From: Eubacterium sp.
Lineage (GTDB): Bacteria; Bacillota; Clostridia; Lachnospirales; Lachnospiraceae
DNA length: 24,430 nucleotides
Direction of reading: 5' to 3'
Assembly (NCBI GenBank): GCA_003486385.1
Contig: DNFT01000018.1
Location: forward strand, 1-24,430
The notes under the pieces: model-generated
What the model was told of the DNA's origin: nothing
Databases searched by the model: none
What the model saw: only the letters and a program-made list of their open reading frames with translations
Shown here: positions 7,915 through 15,484 of the stretch, piece by piece
How positions within the stretch are numbered: the first letter of the stretch is position 1
Layout of the letters: each line of letters starts with the position of its first letter
Program-made: the position numbers and the translations under genes

Positions 7915-8230
7915 AAATTTAACAGGCTAAACCGTTGAAGCGAAGGTAAAGGTAATTATGCTCCTACAGAGAGCCCACGTTGCTGAGAGTGGGTAGAACA
8001 CAGGTTATCAAGTGGATCGCAGAGGGTACGGAACAAAGGCTTATATCGTGTGCAGCATAACAGAATGTACATATTGCCGAGTATTTCGTGACGTGCGGGC
8101 ATACGTGAGTTGCCGGGGATATGACTGTATCCTGATAAGTGCACAGCGTGGCTGTGAAGCAAGGTGGTACCGCGGATTTGTAGATTCGTCCTTGGCAGAG
8201 AAGAGATTCTCTGCCAAGGACTTTTTTGTT
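7915..8230 (+). promoter_or_regulatory. tRNA-Trp T-box leader
   Basis: This leader senses uncharged tRNA and lets transcription read into trpE only when tryptophan is scarce. The diagnostic T-box AAGGTGGTACCGCGG is at 8161-8175. Stem I features upstream include AGAGAGCC near 7970 and GCTGAGAGTGGG near 7982. A TGG triplet at 8013-8015, followed by A, sits where the specifier loop should be and would pair with the tRNA-Trp anticodon; I placed it by hand folding. The terminator at 8188-8227 competes with the antiterminator. Several open frames cross the leader but have no ribosome binding sites. This stretch of about 400 bp between genes is otherwise empty. Confidence 0.93.
8188..8227 (+). terminator. 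T-box-controlled intrinsic terminator
   Basis: GTCCTTGGCAGAGAA (8188-8202) and TTCTCTGCCAAGGAC (8207-8221) form a perfect 15-bp stem with a GAGA tetraloop, followed by six T. It lies directly after the T-box sequence and 24 bases before trpE. Confidence 0.95.
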
Positions 8231-8250
8231 ATAGACGAAGGGAGAACACA

Positions 8251-9717
8251 ATGAAAATTAACATTTCTTTGGATGAAGTTAAGAGAATAGCCGCAGAAGG
8301 TGATTATGACATCGTACCTATATGTTCGGAACTGCTGTCGGATATCAAGACACCTGTTCAGGTTCTGCGAAGCCTTATGAATGTCTCAAAGCATTGTTAT
8401 ATGCTTGAGAGTGTTGAGGACAATGAACGATGGGGACGCTATTCATTCCTTGGGTTTGAACCTAAGTTTATCATAACCTGCAGTAATGGCAGGATGAGAG
8501 TCGGGGACGAAGAATTTCAGACATACGACCCGGACAGCCATATAAGAGAGGTGCTTTCAAGGTACAAGAGCCCGGTGATACAGGGGATGCCGACCTTCAC
8601 AGGTGGGCTGGTCGGATATTTTTCCTACGATTATTTAAAATATTCGGAACCGACGTTAAGACTGGACGCGAAGGACACGGAGGGCTTCAAGGACGTTGAT
8701 CTGATGCTGTTTGATAAGGTCATTGCCTTTGACAATTTAAAAAGCAGGATAATACTGATTGCAAATGTTCCGACCGCGGACATTGAGAACGGATATGTGC
8801 AGGCTGTGGCAGAGTTAGAGAGGATGGAGGAGCTTATAAGACATGGTGAGCCGGTAAAGGATACAGGAGGGCGCATGACAAGTGGGATTAAGCCCTTGTT
8901 TTCCAAGGAAGAGTATTGCAGCATGGTGGAAAAGGCTAAGCACCATATATTCGAGGGCGATATTTTCCAGATAGTCCTGTCAAACCGTCTTGAGGCGGAG
9001 TATGAAGGAAGCCTCCTTAACACCTACAGAGTACTGAGGACACTTAACCCTTCGCCGTACATGTTCTATTTTTCGGGAACGGATGTGGAGGTCGCGGGAG
9101 CTTCGCCGGAGACACTTGTCAAGCTTGAAAACGGAGTGCTCCACACCTTTCCGCTTGCCGGGACAAGACCGAGAGGCAAGACGGCGGAGGAGGATGACAG
9201 ACTTGAAAAGGAGCTTCTAGCCGACCCGAAGGAGCTTGCGGAGCACAATATGTTAGTCGACCTTGGAAGAAATGACCTTGGAAAGATAAGCAGGTTCGGG
9301 ACGGTTGAGGTTGAGAAGTATCACTGCATAGAGAAGTATTCGCATGTAATGCATATCGGTTCGACGGTGAGAGGACAGATAAGGGAGGACAGGGATGCAC
9401 TTGACGCGGTCGACGCGGTATTGCCTGCCGGAACCCTGTCAGGTGCGCCGAAGCTTCGTGCCTGCCAGATAATCAATGACCTTGAAAACAACAAGAGGGG
9501 CATATATGGCGGTGCGATAGGCTACATCGATTTCACAGGAAACCTTGACACCTGCATAGCGATACGAATTGCCTACAGGAAAAACGGAAAGGTCTTTGTA
9601 AGAAGCGGTGCGGGAATCGTTGCGGATTCGGTTCCTGAGAAGGAGTATCAGGAATGTATCAACAAGGCGGCTGCGGTTGTGAAAGCACTTGAGGCGGCGC
9701 AGAGTATAGATGAATGA
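8251..9717 (+). CDS. trpE: Anthranilate synthase component I
   Basis: TrpE, 488 residues, the large subunit that converts chorismate with ammonia to anthranilate, the first committed step to tryptophan. The ATG at 8251 follows GAAGGGAG; the frame extends upstream to 8164, but that part crosses the leader terminator and is not coding. LES at 52-54 with RYS at 63-65 forms the tryptophan feedback-inhibition site. Catalytic-domain motifs are present: NPSPYMFY, PLAGTRPRGKTAEEDDRLEK, MLVDLGRNDLGKISRFG, LSGAPKLRACQII, and a C-terminal GAGIVADS. Length is normal for the family. It is the first gene after the T-box leader. The ammonia comes from TrpG, encoded 132 bp downstream, and the two should form a heteromeric complex in the cytoplasm. 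Confidence 0.97.
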   Translation: MKINISLDEVKRIAAEGDYDIVPICSELLSDIKTPVQVLRSLMNVSKHCYMLESVEDNERWGRYSFLGFEPKFIITCSNGRMRVGDEEFQTYDPDSHIREVLSRYKSPVIQGMPTFTGGLVGYFSYDYLKYSEPTLRLDAKDTEGFKDVDLMLFDKVIAFDNLKSRIILIANVPTADIENGYVQAVAELERMEELIRHGEPVKDTGGRMTSGIKPLFSKEEYCSMVEKAKHHIFEGDIFQIVLSNRLEAEYEGSLLNTYRVLRTLNPSPYMFYFSGTDVEVAGASPETLVKLENGVLHTFPLAGTRPRGKTAEEDDRLEKELLADPKELAEHNMLVDLGRNDLGKISRFGTVEVEKYHCIEKYSHVMHIGSTVRGQIREDRDALDAVDAVLPAGTLSGAPKLRACQIINDLENNKRGIYGGAIGYIDFTGNLDTCIAIRIAYRKNGKVFVRSGAGIVADSVPEKEYQECINKAAAVVKALEAAQSIDE

Positions 9718-9849
9718 AGGTGTTGAAGCTGATACAATTACCTTTGCTGAGAACAATGACAGATAAAGTTTATATCTGATAAAAACAGTACTGAATGTTA
9801 AAAATATGCAGTTAAAAATACGTACAGAGTTCTAAAAAGGAGGTCAGAA

Positions 9850-10440
9850 ATGATTTTACTGATAGATAATTATGACAGCTTTTCATATAATCTATATCAG
9901 CTTGTCGGGAGCATTGAGCCTGATATCAAGGTTATAAGAAATGACGCGATGACAGTCGGTGACATTGAGAAAATGAACCCGGATGGAATTATCATTTCAC
10001 CGGGACCGGGAAGACCTGAGGGTTCAGGAATCTGCCCGGAGGTGATAAGAAAGCTTGGAAGCAGATTTCCAATACTTGGTGTGTGCCTTGGACATCAGGC
10101 AATATGCATGACCTACGAGGCAACGGTGTCATACGCTAAGGAGCTTATGCATGGCAAGCAGTCGGACACGACGCTTGATACGGACTGTGAGCTTTTTAAC
10201 GGCTGTTCAAGGATTACGCCGGTGGCGCGTTATCATTCGCTTGCTGCGGTTGAGGAGACTATGCCGGAATGCCTGTCGGTTACGGCGCGCACAGCGGATG
10301 GTGAAATTATGGCGGTGAAGCACAGGAAATATCCGGTCTACGGAGTACAGTTTCACCCGGAGTCGATTATGACGCCGGAGGGGAAGCTGATGTTGAGGAA
10401 TTTCATTGAGCTGGCGGGAAGGAAGCAGGCAGAAGCCTAA
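9850..10440 (+). CDS. trpG: Anthranilate synthase component II (glutamine amidotransferase)
   Basis: TrpG, 196 residues, a class I glutamine amidotransferase that releases ammonia from glutamine for TrpE. The catalytic triad is visible: Cys79 in GVCLGHQAI, and His169 and Glu171 in VQFHPES. PGPGRPEGSG (51-60) is the oxyanion-region motif. The same fold serves PabA in folate synthesis, and some bacteria share one subunit; the place in a trp operon makes TrpG the primary name. AAAAGGAGG precedes the ATG by six bases. It is a stand-alone protein, not fused to TrpD as in enterobacteria. The 132-bp spacer after trpE holds no gene and no clear promoter. Confidence 0.96.
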   Translation: MILLIDNYDSFSYNLYQLVGSIEPDIKVIRNDAMTVGDIEKMNPDGIIISPGPGRPEGSGICPEVIRKLGSRFPILGVCLGHQAICMTYEATVSYAKELMHGKQSDTTLDTDCELFNGCSRITPVARYHSLAAVEETMPECLSVTARTADGEIMAVKHRKYPVYGVQFHPESIMTPEGKLMLRNFIELAGRKQAEA

Positions 10441-10666
10441 ATATAAGAGGTATAAGAAGGGGAAGAAAAGGCAGGAGTTTAAAATATAACAAAGGCAGTG
10501 GGAAAAAAATAAGTTTTAATAATTTGGAAGGTTTTAGATATAAAAAGCTGCCTTGTTAAAATGAAATATCAATTGAAGGAAATAAGATTACCACTATAAA
10601 AGGCTGGATAAGCATAGAAAATAATTTGTATTTAAAGTAATTATATAAGAAAGCGGGGATTAAGGC

Positions 10667-11689
10667 ATGATTAAGGAAGCTATTGTAAAGATTGTAGAAA
10701 AAGGTGATTTGACCTACGATGAGGCATATCAGGTGATGAATGAGATTATGAACGGTGAGACAACACAGACACAGAATGCGGCATTTCTTGCAGCACTGTC
10801 CACAAAGAGCACCAAGGCTGAGACGATAGATGAGATTTCGGGCTGTGCGGCAGCTATGAGAGAGCATGCCATCAAGGTTGAACATGAGGGTGATGTGCTT
10901 GAGATTGTCGGAACGGGCGGCGATGGCGCACACAGCTTCAATATTTCTACAACGGCAGCCATGGTGATTGCCGCGGCTGGAGTGAAGGTGGCAAAGCACG
11001 GCAACCGCGCGGCTTCATCTAAGAGCGGAACAGCGGATTGTCTTGAAGCGCTTGGCGTCAACATAAATCTTGAGCCGGAGCAGTGCAGAAAGCTCCTTGA
11101 CACTGTAGGAATCTGCTTCCTTTTTGCACAGAAATATCACACCTCGATGAAGTATGTCGGCGCTGTCAGAAGGGAGCTTGGAATAAGAACCGTATTTAAC
11201 ATACTTGGACCGCTCACCAACCCGGCGCACCCGACATTCCAGGTGCTTGGTGTGTATGATGAGTCGCTTGTAGAGCCGCTTGCACAGGTGCTTATGGAGC
11301 TTGGCGTGAAGAAGGGTGTTGTCGTATACGGTATGGATAAGCTTGATGAGATTTCAATAAGTGCACCGACCAAGGTATGTGATTTCGAGAACGGAAGATA
11401 TAGAACCTACATGATAAAGCCGGAGGATTTCGGATTTAAGACAGTCGATAAGTCTGAGATTGTCGGTGGAACACCGCAGGAGAATGCAAAGCTTACGGAG
11501 GGGATACTTGACGGAAGCATAAAGGGAGCTAAGAGGGAGATTGTACAGTTAAACGCAGGTGCAGGACTTTTTGTTGCAGGAAAGACAGCTACACTTGCAG
11601 ACGGGGTAAAGCTTGCCGGTGAGATTATCGATTCCGGTGCAGCCCTTGACAAACTCAACGAACTTAAGAAAGCGTCACAGGAAGTATGA
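10667..11689 (+). CDS. trpD: Anthranilate phosphoribosyltransferase
   Basis: TrpD, 340 residues, transfers phosphoribose from PRPP to anthranilate. The PRPP/Mg site shows as GTGGDG (82-87) and NIST (92-95), with KHGNRAASSKSGTADCLEALG (110-130, the anthranilate channel region) and RRELGIRTVFNILGPLTNPA. Length matches the family. The gene lies 226 bp after trpG, an unusually long and AT-rich gap for this operon. That gap (10441-10666) holds no ORF; it does contain an imperfect inverted repeat, AACAAAGGCAG at 10488 with CTGCCTTGTT at 10548. The ribosome binding site (GCGGGG, then AAGG next to the ATG) is weak. The stop codon overlaps the trpC start (ATGA), so the two are translationally coupled. 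Confidence 0.97.
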   Translation: MIKEAIVKIVEKGDLTYDEAYQVMNEIMNGETTQTQNAAFLAALSTKSTKAETIDEISGCAAAMREHAIKVEHEGDVLEIVGTGGDGAHSFNISTTAAMVIAAAGVKVAKHGNRAASSKSGTADCLEALGVNINLEPEQCRKLLDTVGICFLFAQKYHTSMKYVGAVRRELGIRTVFNILGPLTNPAHPTFQVLGVYDESLVEPLAQVLMELGVKKGVVVYGMDKLDEISISAPTKVCDFENGRYRTYMIKPEDFGFKTVDKSEIVGGTPQENAKLTEGILDGSIKGAKREIVQLNAGAGLFVAGKTATLADGVKLAGEIIDSGAALDKLNELKKASQEV

Positions 11690-12603
11690 GCACAATACTT
11701 GATACAATAGCTGAGTACACGCAGCACCGCATAGAAGAGGAAAAAAAGAATATCTCCACACAGGCTATGAGGCGGCAGGCGGAGGAGATATATAGGCAGG
11801 AGAGTGCTGCCGGGAATGACATGCAGAACGAAAATGATGTAAATGATGTGATGTACGGCAAACAAGCCATTGCAGAGCATTTTTCATTTGAAAGGGAGCT
11901 TGCCCGCCCGGAAATCACGTTTATATGTGAGTGCAAGAAGGCTTCACCGTCGAAGGGACTTATCGCACCGGATTTTCCATATCTTGACATAGCAAGAGAA
12001 TATGAAGCAGCCGGAGCAGGGGCAATATCAGTTCTCACAGAGCCTAGGTGGTTTTTGGGAAGCAATGATTATCTGCGTGAGATAGCCGCCGATGTAAATA
12101 TTCCGTGTCTCAGAAAGGACTTCACGGTCGATGAGTACATGATATATCAGGCTAAGACGCTTGGAGCTTCGGCAGTCCTGCTTATATGCGCGATAACGGA
12201 GACGGCAAGACTTAAGGAATACATAGCTATAGCGGACAGCTTGGGACTGTCGGCACTGGTCGAGGCACATGATGAACATGAGATTGAGGCGGCGCTTGAC
12301 GCAGGCGCAAGGATAATCGGTGTGAACAATAGAAATCTCAAGGACTTTACCGTTGATATACATAACAGCGAAAGGCTCAGAAAACTTGTTCCGGATAATG
12401 TAATGTTCATAGCCGAGAGCGGAATCAGGACCGCGGCGGACATAGACATACTAAGAGCCGCCAATGTCAATGGCGTGCTTATAGGCGAGACACTAATGCT
12501 GTCAAATGACAAAAAGGGCATGCTTGCCAGGTTGGGACACAGGGACCAGACCCCTGTCCCACAATCTGGGACAGGGGTCTGGTCCGTGTCCCAAGGGAGG
12601 TAG
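11686..12603 (+). CDS. trpC: Indole-3-glycerol phosphate synthase, with repeat-encoded tail
   Basis: TrpC, 305 residues, closes the ring of carboxyphenylamino-deoxyribulose phosphate to give indole-3-glycerol phosphate. Active-site motifs are present: ECKKASPSKG, LRKDFTVDEYMIYQA, ALVEAHDEHE, GVNNRNLKDF, AESGI and GVLIGETLM. It is about 40 residues longer than usual. Part of the excess is a polar insertion near residues 25-55 (RRQAEEIYRQESAAGNDMQN region). The last 22 residues (GHRDQTPVPQSGTGVWSVSQ plus GR) are encoded entirely by a palindromic repeat at 12533-12593 and the trpF ribosome binding site. The barrel itself ends before that, so activity should be intact. The start overlaps the trpD stop. 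It is not fused to trpF. Confidence 0.96.
   Translation: MSTILDTIAEYTQHRIEEEKKNISTQAMRRQAEEIYRQESAAGNDMQNENDVNDVMYGKQAIAEHFSFERELARPEITFICECKKASPSKGLIAPDFPYLDIAREYEAAGAGAISVLTEPRWFLGSNDYLREIAADVNIPCLRKDFTVDEYMIYQAKTLGASAVLLICAITETARLKEYIAIADSLGLSALVEAHDEHEIEAALDAGARIIGVNNRNLKDFTVDIHNSERLRKLVPDNVMFIAESGIRTAADIDILRAANVNGVLIGETLMLSNDKKGMLARLGHRDQTPVPQSGTGVWSVSQGR
12533..12593. repeat. REP-like palindromic repeat, copy B (inside trpC 3' end)
   Basis: Two inverted units (12533-12561 and 12567-12593) pair almost fully with a 5-base loop; the second arm lacks two bases. The core is the same as the other copies but reads GTCTGGTCC instead of GTCTGACACC. The trpC frame is open through both arms. Transcribed, it makes a hairpin just before the GGGAGG of trpF. 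Confidence 0.92.
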
Positions 12604-12608
12604 TGATA

Positions 12609-13214
12609 TTGTCGAAGATAAAGATATGCGGTCTTAGGCGCGAATGTGATATAGAATATGCGAATAGGTTAATGCCGGACTATATCGGATATGTTTTCTG
12701 GCAAAGGAGCAGAAGATATGTCACAGCAGAGCAGGCGGCAGGGCTTACGGCTAAGCTTGACAGGGACATAACACCGGTCGGCGTGTTTGTCGATGAGGAG
12801 CCGCAGAGGGTGGCTCAGCTTGTAAGCGGAGGCGCGATAAGAGTGATACAGCTTCACGGACATGAGGATGAAGCGTATCTTGAGCGGATAAGATGCATGA
12901 CGGATGCACCTGTCATCAAGGCCTTTAAGATAAGAAGCGGACAGGATATAGAGCTTGCGAACTCATATCCGGCGGATTTTATCCTGCTTGACAATGGCTG
13001 CGGCACAGGACAGACCTTTGACTGGCAGCTCATTTTGGGGATGAAAAGACCATTTTTCCTTGCAGGTGGCCTGACCATTAACAATGTATCTGATGCGATA
13101 GAAAAATATCAGCCCTACGCAGTCGATATCAGCTCCGGCGTGGAGACGGATGGCTATAAGGATTGCGGTAAAATGCAGCAGTTCGTGGAGAAATGCAGAT
13201 GGCACAATACATAG
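12609..13214 (+). CDS. trpF: Phosphoribosylanthranilate isomerase (TTG start)
   Basis: TrpF, 201 residues, isomerises phosphoribosylanthranilate to the substrate of TrpC. I prefer TTG at 12609 as the start: GGGAGG at 12595-12600 is eight bases away, whereas the GTG at 12603 is only two bases from it. With this start the catalytic cysteine of KICGL is Cys7, as in well-studied homologues. The general acid is Asp128 in FILLDNGCGTGQTFDW. Other motifs are GVFVDE, IQLHGHED, FFLAGGL and AVDISSGVE, the usual barrel end. It follows trpC with no gap, and a repeat hairpin sits directly before its ribosome binding site, which might affect its translation. Length is normal. Confidence 0.95.
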   Translation: MSKIKICGLRRECDIEYANRLMPDYIGYVFWQRSRRYVTAEQAAGLTAKLDRDITPVGVFVDEEPQRVAQLVSGGAIRVIQLHGHEDEAYLERIRCMTDAPVIKAFKIRSGQDIELANSYPADFILLDNGCGTGQTFDWQLILGMKRPFFLAGGLTINNVSDAIEKYQPYAVDISSGVETDGYKDCGKMQQFVEKCRWHNT

Positions 13215-13269
13215 ACATAATGATTTTTGCAATTCCATTATAATATTTCAATAGATAAGGAGAACACAC

Positions 13270-14490
13270 ATGGCAGATTCACATGACAGCTTCTACACAG
13301 GAAGTACAGGAAACGGAAGGTTCGGCCAGCACGGCGGCCAGTACATTCCGGAAACACTTATGAATGCGGTTATAGAGCTTGAGAAGGCATACAATCACTA
13401 TAAGGATGACCCTGAATTTAACAAGGAGTTGAACACACTTTTAAATGAGTATGCGAACCGCCCAAGCCGCCTTTATTTTGCAAAGAAGATGACCGAGGAC
13501 TTAGGCGGGGCGAAGATTTATCTTAAGAGGGAGGATTTAAACCATACCGGGGCACATAAGATCAACAATGTGCTTGGACAGGCGCTTCTTGCAAAAAAGA
13601 TGGGAAAGACAAGGCTCATCGCTGAGACAGGAGCAGGCCAGCATGGAGTTGCGACTGCGACGGCAGCAGCTCTCATGGGAATGGAATGTGTTGTGTTCAT
13701 GGGCGAGGAGGACACCAAAAGACAGGCGCTCAATGTATACAGAATGAGACTTTTAGGTGCCGAGGTCATACCGGTAAAATCGGGAACGGCTACACTCAAG
13801 GACGCGGTATCAGAGGCTATGCGTGAGTGGACGAACAGAATAGACGATACGCATTACTGTCTCGGTTCGGTTATGGGACCTCATCCGTTCCCTACGATTG
13901 TCCGCGATTTCCAGGCGGTCATATCAAAGGAAATCAAGGAGCAGCTCATGGAGAAGGAGGGCAGGCTTCCGGATGCGGTTATAGCCTGTGTCGGCGGTGG
14001 CTCCAATGCAATAGGGACATTTTACAATTTTATAAATGACAAGAACGTGAGGCTTATAGGCTGTGAGGCAGCAGGAAGAGGAATCGACACCTTCGAGACA
14101 GCGGCGACGGTAAATACCGGAAGGGAAGGCATTTTCCACGGAATGAAGTCATATTTCTGCCAGGACAAATATGGACAGATTGCCCCGGTTTACTCTATTT
14201 CAGCCGGGCTTGACTATCCGGGAATAGGACCTGAGCACGCATATCTTCACGATATAGGAAGGGCGGAGTACGTTCCTGTCACTGATGACGAGGCGGTTGA
14301 CGCGTTCGAGTATCTGTCTAAGATGGAAGGAATCATCCCTGCAATCGAGTCGGCACATGCGGTTGCCTACGCTAAGAAGCTTGCACCGACAATGGATAAG
14401 AACCAGATAATAGTCATAACGATTTCAGGCAGAGGAGACAAGGACTGTGCGGCTATTGCACGCTATAGAGGGGAGGATATCAATGAGTAG
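13270..14490 (+). CDS. trpB: Tryptophan synthase beta chain
   Basis: TrpB, 406 residues, a PLP enzyme that joins indole to serine. The N-terminal FGQHGGQYIPETL is the classic TrpB1 motif. Lys97 in NHTGAHKINN forms the PLP Schiff base. Glu119 in AETGAGQHGVA is the catalytic acid, and the phosphate of PLP binds the GGGSNAIG loop. RIDDTHYCLGSVMGPHPFP and SAGLDYPGIGPEHAYL belong to the alpha-subunit-dependent beta chain rather than the stand-alone TrpB2 type. AAGGAGA precedes the ATG. The gene overlaps trpA by eight bases, consistent with an equimolar alpha-beta complex in which indole is channelled. Confidence 0.97.
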   Translation: MADSHDSFYTGSTGNGRFGQHGGQYIPETLMNAVIELEKAYNHYKDDPEFNKELNTLLNEYANRPSRLYFAKKMTEDLGGAKIYLKREDLNHTGAHKINNVLGQALLAKKMGKTRLIAETGAGQHGVATATAAALMGMECVVFMGEEDTKRQALNVYRMRLLGAEVIPVKSGTATLKDAVSEAMREWTNRIDDTHYCLGSVMGPHPFPTIVRDFQAVISKEIKEQLMEKEGRLPDAVIACVGGGSNAIGTFYNFINDKNVRLIGCEAAGRGIDTFETAATVNTGREGIFHGMKSYFCQDKYGQIAPVYSISAGLDYPGIGPEHAYLHDIGRAEYVPVTDDEAVDAFEYLSKMEGIIPAIESAHAVAYAKKLAPTMDKNQIIVITISGRGDKDCAAIARYRGEDINE

Positions 14491-15253
14491 ATTAAAGGAA
14501 GCATTTAAGGACGGCAAGGCATTTATACCATTTATAACCTGCGGGGATCCCGACCTTGAAACCACGGCGGCGATAGTTAAACAGATGAGCGCAAACGGAG
14601 CGGACATAATAGAGCTTGGAATACCTTTTTCAGACCCTACGGCTGAGGGACCGGTCATTCAGGAGGCGAATATATGCGCGCTTGCGGGCGGAGTGACCAC
14701 CGACAAGATTTTTGATTTCGTGAGGGAGATAAGGAAGGAAGTGAGCACACCTATGGTGTTTATGACCTATGCAAATGTTGTATTTTCCTACGGCAGTGAG
14801 AAATTTATCTCCATCTGTAAGGAAATCGGAATCGACGGACTTATCCTGCCCGATATTCCATACGAGGAGAAAAATGAGTTCCTTCCTATCTGTAAAAAAT
14901 ATGATGTAGACCTCATTTCACTCATAGCGCCTACATCGAATGAACGTGCGGCGATGATTGCGCGCGAGGCGGACGGATTCATTTACCTTGTGTCATCGCT
15001 TGGCGTCACAGGCGTGCGCTCTGAGATTACAACAAATATCGGCGAGATTGTCGATATGATTAAGAAAAACACGGACGTACCGTGCGCGGTAGGCTTCGGA
15101 ATATCCACACCTGAGCAGGCGGCGCAGATGGCGGCAGTCTCCGACGGAGTAATAGTCGGAAGCGCCATAGTAAAGCTTGCAGCCCGGTACGGAAAGGACG
15201 CACCGAAGTACGTCGGTGAGTATGTAAGGAGCATGAAGAAAGCGATAGGTTAG
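14483..15253 (+). CDS. trpA: Tryptophan synthase alpha chain
   Basis: TrpA, 256 residues, cleaves indole-3-glycerol phosphate to indole and glyceraldehyde 3-phosphate. The ATG at 14483 overlaps the trpB stop and is preceded by GGGGAGG. The longer frame from 14447 has no ribosome binding site. PFITCGDPD, the catalytic Glu44 in IELGIPFSDP, and SSLGVTGVRSEI (phosphate-loop region) are present. The second catalytic acid, Asp60 of the enteric enzyme (motif SDPLADGP), is Glu55 here (SDPTAEGP). From memory this variant is common in clostridia, so I expect an active enzyme. This is the last gene of the operon; a palindromic repeat starts on the base after the stop codon. Confidence 0.97.
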   Translation: MSRLKEAFKDGKAFIPFITCGDPDLETTAAIVKQMSANGADIIELGIPFSDPTAEGPVIQEANICALAGGVTTDKIFDFVREIRKEVSTPMVFMTYANVVFSYGSEKFISICKEIGIDGLILPDIPYEEKNEFLPICKKYDVDLISLIAPTSNERAAMIAREADGFIYLVSSLGVTGVRSEITTNIGEIVDMIKKNTDVPCAVGFGISTPEQAAQMAAVSDGVIVGSAIVKLAARYGKDAPKYVGEYVRSMKKAIG

Positions 15254-15317
15254 TGGGACACATGGTGTCAGACCCCTGTCCCAGCTTTTGGGACAGGGGT
15301 CTGACACCAGTGTCCCA
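15254..15317. repeat. REP-like palindromic repeat, copy C (end of trp operon)
   Basis: Two inverted units, TGGGACACATGGTGTCAGAC onward from 15254 and its near complement ending at 15317, face each other across a short loop, GCTTTT. Four T follow. The long GC-rich hairpin begins immediately after the trpA stop codon and probably serves as the operon's terminator, as no other candidate is seen. Confidence 0.9.
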
Positions 15318-15320
15318 TTT

Positions 15321-15399
15321 TGTAACAATAGCGAAATATCTGTAACAATCCTGTAACTAAAATTAATATTTTTGTAACCAAATGTAAGGATTTTGTAAC
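15321..15399. promoter_or_regulatory. 11-bp-phased TGTAAC array (Pho-box-like)
   Basis: TGTAAC occurs at 15321, 15341, 15352, 15373 and 15394, and TGTAAG at 15383. Spacings are 20, 11, 21, 10 and 11 bases, that is, one or two DNA turns. PhoP-type response regulators bind direct repeats with this 11-base period, and the complement GTTACA resembles the TTTACA repeats before pstS. An extended -10 (TGCTAACAT, 15418-15426) lies about 20 bp after the last repeat. The array is in the opposite orientation to that at pstS, which could mean a different mode of control or a different regulator. Confidence 0.55.
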
Positions 15400-15484
15400 C
15401 ACTGATGTGCAGTTAAGTGCTAACATAGTGTGCATAGAGGTGAGTTTTACAAATATACATAAGACATACGTGGGAGGTTACAAA

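Noticed and set aside
8164..8250. Longer N-terminus for TrpE
   Set aside because: The extra 29 codons are the T-box and terminator sequence; the ATG at 8251 has a ribosome binding site and gives the normal protein.
7956..8254. Open reading frames of 68-95 codons on both strands across the trp leader
   Set aside because: They cross the T-box and its terminator stem, lack ribosome binding sites, and are explained by the structured RNA.
12603..12608. GTG at 12603 as the trpF start
   Set aside because: Only two bases separate it from GGGAGG; TTG at 12609 has the right spacing and gives the conserved position for the catalytic Cys.
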